Source: Helicobacter sp. (lineage in GTDB: Bacteria > Campylobacterota > Campylobacteria > Campylobacterales > Helicobacteraceae). From it: a DNA stretch of 33,522 nt. Made by a program: the position numbers and the translations under genes. Below are positions 21,982 through 29,754 of the stretch, piece by piece. The stretch is taken from assembly GCA_014799985.1 (NCBI GenBank), contig JAAVGZ010000089.1, forward strand, positions 35,165 to 68,686, written 5' to 3'. Within the stretch, counting starts at the first letter, position 1. Each line of letters starts with the position of its first letter. The notes below the pieces were generated by a model. The model had not been told where the DNA came from. It worked only from the letters and a program-made list of their open reading frames with translations, and searched no databases.

Positions 21982-23721
21982 CTATTGCGGGCATGTTTTC
22001 CTTTCTAGCCACTCGCGCACGTCGCCGCTAAGATGTGGCGCAAGCAGCTCCCAAACGCGCGCGTGGTAGGAATCGAGCCATTCTTTTTGCGCTTCCGTGA
22101 GCATTGTGCGCACAATCAATCGTGGCTCAAAAGGGCAGAGGGTGAGCGGCACGAACTCCAAGAATCCCGCATGCGCGCTTGCTTTGGCGACAACGAGATT
22201 CTCGAGCCGAACGCCCCATTGCCCCTCGCGGTAGATTCCGGGCTCAATCGAGGTAACCATGCCCGCATGCACCCGCGTGCGCGGCGAGATAGGCGCGTTT
22301 AGCGAGAGACTCTGCGGACCTTCGTGCACATTCAAAAAATAGCCCACGCCATGCCCCGTGCCATGCGCATAATCGAGCCCATGCTGCCACAGCGGCGCGC
22401 GCGCAATGCTATCGAGCAGCGGCATGGCGATTTTGTCGGGGAATCGCGCCTGCGCAATCGCGATGTGCGCCTGCAAAACGAGCGTGTAGTCGCGCTTTTG
22501 CGCCTCGCTCGGGTTGCCCACAGGCACAACGCGCGTGATGTCGGTCGTGCCGTCCAGATATTGCGCGCCCGAATCGAGCAGCAAGAGGTTGTCGCCGAGC
22601 AGTTTTGCGCATGCGCCGCGCTTGGCTTGGTAGTGTGGCAGCGCGCCGTTTGCGCCAAAGCCCGCGATTGTCGCGAAGCTATTGCCGACATAGTGCTCCA
22701 TTTCCGCCCGAAATGCCGTGAGGTGCGTGTCGATGTCGCATTCATCGAGAATCTCGCCCAAAAGCGCGCCCTCGAGCCACGCAAAAAACCGACACAGCGC
22801 GATTCCATCGCGAATCATCGCGTCTTGAATCCGTGCGACAACCGCCTCGCTCTTGCATGCCTTTTGCAATGTGCTTGGTGCGAGCTCTTCGCGCAGCTTG
22901 TTGCCGTTTTGTTGCAGAATGCGCGCCGTGCGCGTGGTGATTCTATCGACAAGCACGCGCCTTTTTTTGAGCTTGGCGAGCTCTTTTTGTGCGTTTTTAT
23001 ATGGAAAGAGGCTAAAGCCATCGTTGCGCAGCTCTTTTTGCAAGGATTCCGATAAAGAATGGCGATGTAAAAAGAGTTGCGCCTTATTCGCAGAAATGAG
23101 CAAGAAGGCAGAGAAAACAGGATTGTATAAAATATCGCTGCCGCGCAGATTCGTTATCCACGCAATATCATCAAGGCTGCTGACAAAATGCCACTCCGCG
23201 CCCATCTGCCGCATTTTTGCGCGCACGTCGCGCAACTTTTGTGCTCTCGAGATGTCGAGATTGTGCGCATAGATTGCGTTCGCAACGCGCCTTGGGCGCT
23301 CTTTCCAGATGTTGCCAACGCAATCACAATCCACGAGCGAGGCGGGATTGAGCAGTGCGCAGAGCTCCTTGTAGGCGGCAAAAGGCAGAATCGCAAAGTC
23401 GATTCCGATTTTTCCGCTAAAGTTTGCGAGCTGCCGTTTATAGTTTTGTGTTGCGCTCTGCTTTTCGAGCACGACATCGCTTGGCAGCTGCCGCAACGCC
23501 TGCTCGAAATAGCGCCCATCTGTCCAAAGCCCCGCATAATCATGCGTAACCACGAGCGTGCCGGCGCTGCCGTCAAAGCCGCAGAGCCATTTGATTGCCT
23601 GATAGTGTTCGGGCAGATATTCGTTCAAATGCGGGTCAGAATTTAGAATCACGCAGACATCAAGATGATTTTCGCGCATGTTTTTTCGTAATAATCCAAG
23701 ACGTTTTTTATAGATTTCCAT
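21982..23721 (-). CDS. pepP: Xaa-Pro aminopeptidase (M24B, aminopeptidase P family)
   Basis: Removes N-terminal residues preceding proline in peptides. The 579-residue cytosolic protein is the long, three-domain APP form: two creatinase-like N-terminal domains and a C-terminal pita-bread catalytic domain. The catalytic domain holds the dinuclear metal ligands Asp (LLLLDSGAQY), Asp (DGTTDITR), His (GTGHGVGYFLNVHEGP), Glu (TSIEPGIY) and Glu (VRLENLV). ATG 23721 (MEIYKKRLGLL) has AAGGA five bases upstream; a start 18 bases earlier lacks support. It is the last gene of the long minus-strand operon, ten bases after the FtsL-like gene. The gene symbol is approximate since E. coli PepP is shorter. 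Confidence 0.92.
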   Translation of the reverse strand: MEIYKKRLGLLRKNMRENHLDVCVILNSDPHLNEYLPEHYQAIKWLCGFDGSAGTLVVTHDYAGLWTDGRYFEQALRQLPSDVVLEKQSATQNYKRQLANFSGKIGIDFAILPFAAYKELCALLNPASLVDCDCVGNIWKERPRRVANAIYAHNLDISRAQKLRDVRAKMRQMGAEWHFVSSLDDIAWITNLRGSDILYNPVFSAFLLISANKAQLFLHRHSLSESLQKELRNDGFSLFPYKNAQKELAKLKKRRVLVDRITTRTARILQQNGNKLREELAPSTLQKACKSEAVVARIQDAMIRDGIALCRFFAWLEGALLGEILDECDIDTHLTAFRAEMEHYVGNSFATIAGFGANGALPHYQAKRGACAKLLGDNLLLLDSGAQYLDGTTDITRVVPVGNPSEAQKRDYTLVLQAHIAIAQARFPDKIAMPLLDSIARAPLWQHGLDYAHGTGHGVGYFLNVHEGPQSLSLNAPISPRTRVHAGMVTSIEPGIYREGQWGVRLENLVVAKASAHAGFLEFVPLTLCPFEPRLIVRTMLTEAQKEWLDSYHARVWELLAPHLSGDVREWLERKTCPQ

Positions 23722-23731
23722 AGTGTTCCTT

Positions 23732-24031
23732 TTATTCAAAATCGAGAATCAAATAGCGAAACTTTAAGTCCTCGAGCTGTTTTTTTAGGTGTTTGTTCTC
23801 TTCGAGAAGCGCGTTTGCTTGCGTTTGAAGCTGCAAAATATCGCGGCTAATATAATAGATGTTGCTGCGGATATAGATTTTGGGCACAAAGAGTGCGAGC
23901 ACCAAAAATAAAACGCCAAAGATTGTAACGAGATTTTTAAGGCTAAGATTCGTACTTTCTTCGCGGTAGCGGTCGTATTCGTTGAGCAATTGTTCCTTTT
24001 CTTTGGGCTGAATCTCCACTTTCTCACTCAT
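23732..24031 (-). CDS. FtsL-like single-pass membrane protein
   Basis: A 99-residue protein with a charged cytoplasmic N-terminus (residues 1-33), one membrane helix (about 34-54) and a periplasmic coiled coil (about 60-90, with ILQLQTQANALLEENKHLKK). This layout is that of the divisome protein FtsL, which works with FtsB and FtsQ. Position supports it: the start overlaps the rsmH stop by four bases, and ftsL lies directly after rsmH (mraW) in division gene clusters of many bacteria. Sequence alone is weak evidence because FtsL diverges fast, and an FtsB/DivIC-like protein is the main alternative. Confidence 0.65.
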   Translation of the reverse strand: MSEKVEIQPKEKEQLLNEYDRYREESTNLSLKNLVTIFGVLFLVLALFVPKIYIRSNIYYISRDILQLQTQANALLEENKHLKKQLEDLKFRYLILDFE

Positions 24032-24942
24032 TGATTTTCCTTAGCATAGAATCGAAAGGCGCGCAGTTTCGCGCTGCGCGCGCGCGGATTGTTGGCGATT
24101 TCTTCGGCGCTTGGCACAATCGGCTTTTTGGTCAGAATCGTGCCTAGCGCGTGGTTGTTGCCGCATGTGCAGCGCGCCGCAAACGGCGGGCAGACGCAAG
24201 ATTTTGCGAAGTCTCTAAAGCTTTGTTTAATCATAGAATCTTCGAGCGAGTGGAACGCAATGATTGCGAGAATCTGCGTCTTGCCGCGTGCGCTCTCAAG
24301 CAATCGCGCAAGCTGCCCGAGCTCGTCATTGACCTCGATTCGCAGCGCCTGAAAGGCGAGCGTGGCGGGGTGCAGTGTCGCGTGGGGCATGTGTTGCGCA
24401 ATCAACTCGGATAGCTCACGTGCGGATTCGAAGGGCTTTTGCTTGCGCCGCTCGCAAAGTAGCGCGGCGAGCTTTTTGTGCTGCCGCACCTCGCCTCGCC
24501 TAAAAATGCGCTCGAGCTCGTCTTTGGGGTAGCGATTGACGATTTCTTTGGCGCTTAGAATCTGCTGTTGGTCCATGCGCATGTCGAGCGTTTCGGAGCG
24601 AAAGCCAAACCCGCGCGCGGAGGTGTCGAGATGATAGCTCGAGACGCCCAAGTCGGCGAGGATTCCAGCGACAGGTTTAGAATCGATAGAATCTAGCAGC
24701 GCGCCGATGTCGCCAAAGCAGCCCCAATGCGCGGTGAAGCGCCCGCCAAAACGCGCGAGGTTCGCGCATGCCATGCGCATCGTCTCGCTGTCGCGGTCGA
24801 TGCCGATGATTCGCACATGCGGATTTGTGGCAAGAATCGCCGCGCTGTGCCCGCCAAACCCCAATGTGCAGTCGATGACCACGCCTTGCAGATTCGCAAA
24901 TAGCGCGCAAACTTCGTTGCACAAAACGGGGATATGCGCCAT
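24028..24942 (-). CDS. rsmH: 16S rRNA (cytosine-N4)-methyltransferase RsmH
   Basis: Methylates N4 of C1402 in the 16S rRNA decoding centre using S-adenosylmethionine. The 304-residue protein begins MAHIPVLCNEV. It shows the SAM site IDCTLGFGGHSAAIL and GIDRDSETM, the family block GILADLGVSSYHLDTSARGF and LDMRMD, and FHSLEDSMIK toward the C-terminus. An open frame extends 73 codons further upstream into the malic enzyme gene but the homologous start is 24942. Stop and start overlap by one base (TGATG), and the ribosome site is weak, so translation is probably coupled. It is followed by the FtsL-like gene. Confidence 0.95.
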   Translation of the reverse strand: MAHIPVLCNEVCALFANLQGVVIDCTLGFGGHSAAILATNPHVRIIGIDRDSETMRMACANLARFGGRFTAHWGCFGDIGALLDSIDSKPVAGILADLGVSSYHLDTSARGFGFRSETLDMRMDQQQILSAKEIVNRYPKDELERIFRRGEVRQHKKLAALLCERRKQKPFESARELSELIAQHMPHATLHPATLAFQALRIEVNDELGQLARLLESARGKTQILAIIAFHSLEDSMIKQSFRDFAKSCVCPPFAARCTCGNNHALGTILTKKPIVPSAEEIANNPRARSAKLRAFRFYAKENQ

Positions 24943-26156
24943 CACAGCTCGAGTCGCGAAACGTTGCTTTTGACTGCCGCTTTTGCGATTGCGCCCGAGA
25001 CAAACTCGTTTAGGCGCGGGTCGAAGGCAGATGGAATCAGATAGTCCCTGCCAAAATGCAAGTCTTTGCCAAACATCGCGGAGAGTTCGGGCGGCACGTC
25101 GGAACGCGCGAGCTCGGCGAGTGAGTGTGCGGCGGCGAGCTTCATTTCCTCGTTGATGCACGAGGCGCGCACGCGCAAAGCGCCCTTGAAGATATAAGGG
25201 AATCCCAAGACATTGTTGATTTGGTTGGGATAATCGCTGCGCCCTGTCGCCATCAGAACATCGGCACGCGCGGCTTTCGCGACTTCGGGCATAATCTCTG
25301 GGACGGGGTTGCTCATCGCAAAAACCATCGGGTCTTTGTTCATCTCGGCGATGTCTTCGGGCTGAATCAGATTTGCGCGCGCGAGCCCGAGCAGCACATC
25401 AGCGCCCTTGAGCGCCTCTTTGAATGTCGTGAATTTTTCGTGGCTGATAAATTCTTTTTTGATGTCGTTGAGGTCGGTGCGCGTGTCGTTCACGAGCCCG
25501 CGCGAATCGAACATCAGAATCTCGCCCGCGCCAAGCTGCTTGTAGATTCTCGCGCATGAAATGGCTGCTGCGCCCGCGCCGATGACGACAATGCGGAGAT
25601 TGCTAATCTCTTTGTGCGTGAGCATTGCGGCGTTGATGAGCGCCGCAGCGGAGATGATTGCCGTTCCGTGTTGGTCGTCATGCATGACGGGAATGTCGAG
25701 CTCTTTAATCAGCCGCTCTTCGATATGAAAGCACGCCGGAGACGCGATGTCCTCGAGGTTGATTCCGCCAAAAGTCGGCGCAATCGCCTTCACAATCTCG
25801 ACAAATTTGTCGGGGTCTTTCTCGTCAATCTCGATGTCGAACGCGTCAATGTTGGCGAATTTCTTGAACAAAACCGACTTGCCCTCCATGACGGGCTTGC
25901 ACGCGAGCGCGCCGACATTGCCGAGCCCAAGGCATGCCGTGCCGTTGCTAATCACGGCGACAAGATGTCCTTTAGAGGTGTAGTCGAACGCGGCGAGCGG
26001 GTTTTTGCGGATTGTCTCGACAGGGACAGCCACGCCGGGCGTGTAGGCGAGCGAGAGGTCGCGCTCGTTCTCGAGCCCGCGGCGGGGCATGACTTGAATC
26101 TTGCCGCCTTGGTGGTAGCCCAAAGCTTCGGGGTAATGTTTGATGATTTCTTCCAT
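24942..26156 (-). CDS. maeB: Malic enzyme (NAD(P)-dependent malate dehydrogenase, decarboxylating)
   Basis: Converts malate to pyruvate and CO2 with reduction of NAD(P). The 404-residue protein has the malic enzyme signatures YTPGVAVPVETI, the divalent-metal site in HDDQHGTAI and the nucleotide-binding glycine loop VVIGAGAAAISCARIY, plus AMSNPVPEIMPE. It lacks the C-terminal phosphotransacetylase-like domain of E. coli MaeB and is of the short bacterial type, so the symbol is approximate. ATG 26156 has AAGGA upstream and overlaps the plsC stop by one base (TAATG). A frame extending to 26201 is discarded. Confidence 0.92.
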   Translation of the reverse strand: MEEIIKHYPEALGYHQGGKIQVMPRRGLENERDLSLAYTPGVAVPVETIRKNPLAAFDYTSKGHLVAVISNGTACLGLGNVGALACKPVMEGKSVLFKKFANIDAFDIEIDEKDPDKFVEIVKAIAPTFGGINLEDIASPACFHIEERLIKELDIPVMHDDQHGTAIISAAALINAAMLTHKEISNLRIVVIGAGAAAISCARIYKQLGAGEILMFDSRGLVNDTRTDLNDIKKEFISHEKFTTFKEALKGADVLLGLARANLIQPEDIAEMNKDPMVFAMSNPVPEIMPEVAKAARADVLMATGRSDYPNQINNVLGFPYIFKGALRVRASCINEEMKLAAAHSLAELARSDVPPELSAMFGKDLHFGRDYLIPSAFDPRLNEFVSGAIAKAAVKSNVSRLEL

Positions 26157-26914
26157 TATTGTTCCTTTATTTCTTGTGGTTGGTAATGCTGCATGTAGCA
26201 TGCATGCATTTCATCGCGCAAAGCCGTGAACCAATCGGGCGATTCTGCTTGTTGCGCGTCTTGCGAATCTGCGCTAGATTCTGCCCTCTTTTCTTTGGGG
26301 ACAAAGTCGCGCGCAGGCAATGTTACAAACAGCGACTCGCCGCCGCCAACAAGCGGCTTGCCGATGTCGAAGAATCGCCGCGTGTGCACGACAACGATGG
26401 GCTGATAGCGCAAATGGTGTTTTTCAATCAAGAGCTTTGCGCCGCTTTTGAAGGGCAAAAATTCCTCTTTGCCCGCGCTCCGCGTGCCTTCGGGGAATAT
26501 GGCAAGGATTCTGTTCTCGTCCAGCCGTTCTTTGGCGAGCTTGAAGAGCATCACGAGCGAGCGTTTGTCCTCGCGGTCGAGCAGAATCATCTTGGGCGCT
26601 TTGAGCGCATGCCCATAGAAAAAGAGGTCGCCGAGCTCCTTTTTGGCAACCCAGCACAAATCGCCGGGGTAGAATGCCTCGAGGAAAATCACATCGAGGT
26701 AGCTTTGGTGGTTGAGAACGATGACCTGCGCGCTCGTGTCAAACTCGCCCTCCAAGCGCACCTTGATGCGAAAGAGCGTCATGAACCATGTCCCACACCA
26801 GCGGCGAAAGCGGCGCTGCTGCGTGGGAATGAGATACATGAGTGCGATGATGAACGGCACAACGACAAAGGTATAGACATAGGACAAAATGCCCTTGATT
26901 TTTCTAATGTTCAA
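26156..26914 (-). CDS. plsC: 1-acyl-sn-glycerol-3-phosphate acyltransferase PlsC
   Basis: Second acylation of glycerol-3-phosphate, giving phosphatidic acid at the inner membrane. The 252-residue protein has an N-terminal membrane helix, the catalytic NHQSYLD (His69, Asp74) and the substrate motif FPEGTRS (about residues 140-146). The C-terminal tail beyond the usual domain (KEKRAESSADSQDAQQAESP) is low-complexity. The TTG start at 26914 is chosen because AGGAG lies nine bases upstream. An ATG at 26950 gives 12 more residues but has no ribosome site and overlaps the preceding gene by 47 bases. With plsY in the same window, both acyl steps of phospholipid synthesis are covered. Confidence 0.9.
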   Translation of the reverse strand: MNIRKIKGILSYVYTFVVVPFIIALMYLIPTQQRRFRRWCGTWFMTLFRIKVRLEGEFDTSAQVIVLNHQSYLDVIFLEAFYPGDLCWVAKKELGDLFFYGHALKAPKMILLDREDKRSLVMLFKLAKERLDENRILAIFPEGTRSAGKEEFLPFKSGAKLLIEKHHLRYQPIVVVHTRRFFDIGKPLVGGGESLFVTLPARDFVPKEKRAESSADSQDAQQAESPDWFTALRDEMHACYMQHYQPQEIKEQ

Positions 26915-28163
26915 CTTCTTCTCTCCTGACCCAGCCAATGCGTCCGTCATTGGTTACGATTTTGTAAAATCCATTGCGCTTGTCGAGAATCTCGACAGAG
27001 AGCGGCGTTTCTTGGCGGATAATCACGGTGGAATTGAATGTCGGCAGAATCTTGACTTCGGCATTGGGCAGCAGCCGCGCCGTGTCGGTGATGAAAATAT
27101 CGACAATGAAATAGGCAATCACGAGCGCGATTCCACACAGGCACAGCCATGAGCGCGTGATGGCAAAGGCGAGCAGCAAGAACAGAATCGCGCCGCCGCC
27201 AACGCTTAGCTGAAAGAGGCTAATCGTGCGCTTGGGCTTGAGGTCGCTTTGGGTGCTCACGCGGTCATCGATGGGGATATTGGAAACGGAGATTCTGTGG
27301 AATTGGAAATCTTGCGTGCTGAAATAGTCAAACGCAATCGGCTCGACATCTTTGGGGATAATGACATAGTAAATAATCGCCGATTTCTCGGGGCTCATCA
27401 CGCCGCTTTCGTAGTTTTGGCGCGGGTAGCTGCCGATGCGCAAGTCTTGGATATTCGAGATTCCCGTGCTAATCGCGAACACGGCGAGGTTGTTTTGCGT
27501 GTCGTAGCTCGTGATTTTGTAATCATCGAGCGAGAAATCAGACGCGATGACATGGCTAAAAAGCGGGTTGCCGCTAAGCGTGATTGCCGTGCCATTTAGG
27601 GCGCTGATTTCTTGCGAAAGCTCGCCGCCTTGCACCTCGATTGCGACCTTGAGCTTGGGAATCGTGAAGTTTGCGCTTCTGATTTGCGCATAGAAGGTGT
27701 TGTTGAACGTGCCATCGCTGTTTTGCCGCCAAGGCGAATCATCGTTTAGGATTATCACGCTATTGTCGCCCGAAAATGTCGTCTCTATCGAGCCTTGCAG
27801 CTCGCCAAACACCACGAGCTTATACGACAAAGGCACGACCTCGCCGACATACAGCGAGCGCGAGAGCGGGTTGAGGTGCGAGAGATAGAGGCTGCGCGCG
27901 CCGTTTTGCTCGGTTGTGCTTGGCTGCTCGGGGAGCTCGGAGGGGTTGGCGAGGTTGGGCGTGGGCAGCTCCTCGAGGCTCTGCACAGGCGGTGGCGGGA
28001 CGACACCAAAGGAATCGCTTGGGTTGAGCTCTTCAAGCTCCATGCTGCCCTCGTTTTCGATGTTTTGGAAGATTTCTTCGCGCGCCTTTTGAATCTGCTC
28101 GGCTTGCGTGAGCGCGAGGAGAGGGGCAAACAGACACAAGAAAGAAAAAGCGATTCTTAGCAA
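26904..28163 (-). CDS. Exported SH3-domain membrane protein (HP1349-like), function unknown
   Basis: A 419-residue protein with an N-terminal signal peptide (residues 1-21, ending LALTQA), a proline/acid-rich stretch (about 45-85) and a large beta-rich periplasmic region. Two adjacent membrane helices follow (about residues 325-345 and 348-368), then a C-terminal bacterial SH3-type domain (FNSTVIIRQETPLSVEILDK, then NDGRIGWVRREEVEH). The layout recalls BatD-like proteins, but identity is uncertain. In H. pylori a gene of unknown role lies between plsC and the ctpA protease, as here. The start is TTG 28163 with AAGGA seven bases upstream; it overlaps purQ by seven bases. It may sense or bind envelope components. 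Confidence 0.78.
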   Translation of the reverse strand: MLRIAFSFLCLFAPLLALTQAEQIQKAREEIFQNIENEGSMELEELNPSDSFGVVPPPPVQSLEELPTPNLANPSELPEQPSTTEQNGARSLYLSHLNPLSRSLYVGEVVPLSYKLVVFGELQGSIETTFSGDNSVIILNDDSPWRQNSDGTFNNTFYAQIRSANFTIPKLKVAIEVQGGELSQEISALNGTAITLSGNPLFSHVIASDFSLDDYKITSYDTQNNLAVFAISTGISNIQDLRIGSYPRQNYESGVMSPEKSAIIYYVIIPKDVEPIAFDYFSTQDFQFHRISVSNIPIDDRVSTQSDLKPKRTISLFQLSVGGGAILFLLLAFAITRSWLCLCGIALVIAYFIVDIFITDTARLLPNAEVKILPTFNSTVIIRQETPLSVEILDKRNGFYKIVTNDGRIGWVRREEVEH

Positions 28164-28804
28164 AGAAGATTCCTTAGGAGCGCTACGCCATCGGTGCTGC
28201 CAAGCAGGGATTCCATGGCGCGCTCGGGGTGGGGCATGAGCCCAAAGACATTCTTTGCCTCGTTGCAGATTCCGGCGATGTCGTGCATGGAGCCGTTTGG
28301 GTTGTCGTCATAGCAGAGCAGAATCTGGTCATTCTCGCGCAACGATTCGTAGTTTGGCGTGTAGTAGCAGCCATCGGCATGCGCAATCGGAATGCGCAAG
28401 CAAGCGCCCTTTGGCAGACCTTGCAAAAACGCGTTGTCGTTGCTTTGCACGCGAAGTGTGCTCATCTTGGACACGAAGCGCCCGCTGTGGTTGCGCATGA
28501 GCGCGCCTTGCAGCAAGCCGCTTTCGAGCAGAATCTGGAATCCATTGCAGATTCCAAGCACTCTGCCGCCCTTTTTGGCAAACTCTGCCACAGCGCCCAT
28601 AATCGGCGCGAAACGGGCAATCGCGCCGCAGCGCAGATAGTCGCCGTAGCTAAAGCCGCCGGGCAAGATGACGAGGTCTGTGCCTTTTGGCAGCGCGGAA
28701 TTGGCAAACCAAACAAAGCGAGGGCGCGCGCCGAGCATCGTGTAGGCATGGTGCATGTCCCATTCGCAATTTGTGCCCAAGAAGCGTACAATGGCGACAT
28801 TCAT
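28157..28804 (-). CDS. purQ: Phosphoribosylformylglycinamidine synthase, glutaminase subunit PurQ
   Basis: Hydrolyses glutamine and supplies ammonia to PurL in the fourth step of purine synthesis. The 215-residue class I amidotransferase begins MNVAIVRFLGTNCEWDM. It has the nucleophile Cys86 in LGICNGFQIL and the catalytic His/Glu in MPHPERAM (about residues 192 and 194). As a separate small subunit it must work with PurS and a small PurL; purL is not in the window. It overlaps purS by four bases. Confidence 0.95.
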   Translation of the reverse strand: MNVAIVRFLGTNCEWDMHHAYTMLGARPRFVWFANSALPKGTDLVILPGGFSYGDYLRCGAIARFAPIMGAVAEFAKKGGRVLGICNGFQILLESGLLQGALMRNHSGRFVSKMSTLRVQSNDNAFLQGLPKGACLRIPIAHADGCYYTPNYESLRENDQILLCYDDNPNGSMHDIAGICNEAKNVFGLMPHPERAMESLLGSTDGVALLRNLLC

Positions 28805-29037
28805 AGTTCAATCTCGTAGTCTTCGATGATGTGGTTGGCGAGCAACACCTCGCATGCCTTTTGCGCCACCTCGCGCGCGCTCTGTTTGTCGGGCGCATCG
28901 ATGTCGAGCACGAAGAGCCTGCCCGCACGCACATTGCGCACAGAATCAAATGCAAGCGTGTGCAATGCGCCCAGAATCGTTTTGCCCTCTGAATCCAAAA
29001 CTCCGTCTTTAAAGGTAATGCAGACTTTTGCTTGCAT
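28801..29037 (-). CDS. purS: Phosphoribosylformylglycinamidine synthase subunit PurS
   Basis: A 78-residue protein that bridges PurQ and PurL and is needed for ammonia transfer in the three-subunit enzyme. It shows the PurS pattern KVCITFKDGVLDSEGKTILG near the start, with V-R-AGRLFVLDIDA in the middle and VLLANHIIEDYEIEL at the end. ATG 29037 has AGGAG six to seven bases upstream. It sits between purC (nine bases) and purQ (overlap four). Confidence 0.95.
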   Translation of the reverse strand: MQAKVCITFKDGVLDSEGKTILGALHTLAFDSVRNVRAGRLFVLDIDAPDKQSAREVAQKACEVLLANHIIEDYEIEL

Positions 29038-29046
29038 GGTTGTCTC

Positions 29047-29745
29047 CTAAGAAAGTATGCGCGAAAGAACCTCTTCGTAAGCCATTTTGACATTGCCCAA
29101 ATCCTCGCGGAAGCGGTCTTTGTCGAGTTTTTCGTTGCTGTTTGAATCCCAGAAGCGGCAGCTATCGGGCGTGATTTCATCGGCGAGCAGAAGCGTGTTG
29201 GCTGAATCGAGCCCAAACTCGAGCTTGAAGTCAATTAGGCGCAGATTCCGCTTGGCAAAGAAAGGCACGAGGATTGCATTCACAGCGCGCGCCTGTTTGC
29301 GCAGTTGCGTCAGCAGGTCTGCATGTGGCACGCAGCCAAGCAGCAGCGCATGTTCATCGTTGATGAGCGGGTCGCCCAGCGAATCGTCTTTGTAATAGAA
29401 CTCGACAAGCTCGTTTAGAATCGTCCCTTCGCGCACGCCAAGCCGCTTGGTCAGCGAGCCTGTGGCGACATTGCGCACGACAACTTCGATGGGGATAATC
29501 CGCACGCGTTTGCACACAATCTCGTTTTCGCTGTGTTTGCGCACGAAATGCGTGGCGATGCCTTGCGATTGCAAAAGCTCAAAAAGCAGTGTCGTAATCG
29601 CGCAATTGAGCCTGCCTTTGCCTTCCTCGCTGCTCTTTTTTTGCGCGTTAAACGCCGTCAAATCGTCCTTGAAAAACGCGATGAGCTCATCATGATTGCT
29701 TGTTGCAAAAAGCTTTTTTCCTTTGCCTTCATAGAGGAGTTCCAT
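29047..29745 (-). CDS. purC: Phosphoribosylaminoimidazole-succinocarboxamide synthase PurC
   Basis: Joins aspartate to CAIR with ATP in purine synthesis. The 232-residue protein begins MELLYEGKGKKLFAT. It has the SAICAR synthase signatures VVVRNVATGSL and LIDFKLEFGLD, followed by LADEITPDSCRFWD. ATG 29745 has AAGGAGA upstream. The gene lies nine bases after ctpA in the same operon. Confidence 0.97.
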   Translation of the reverse strand: MELLYEGKGKKLFATSNHDELIAFFKDDLTAFNAQKKSSEEGKGRLNCAITTLLFELLQSQGIATHFVRKHSENEIVCKRVRIIPIEVVVRNVATGSLTKRLGVREGTILNELVEFYYKDDSLGDPLINDEHALLLGCVPHADLLTQLRKQARAVNAILVPFFAKRNLRLIDFKLEFGLDSANTLLLADEITPDSCRFWDSNSNEKLDKDRFREDLGNVKMAYEEVLSRILS

Positions 29746-29754
29746 GCTCTCTCC

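Noticed and set aside
24943..25161. 73-codon N-terminal extension of rsmH
   Set aside because: It overlaps the end of the malic enzyme gene and is Arg-rich without family similarity; RsmH proteins start at MAHIPVL.
26914..26950. ATG start of plsC at 26950
   Set aside because: No ribosome site and a 47-base overlap with the preceding gene; TTG at 26914 has AGGAG at good spacing.
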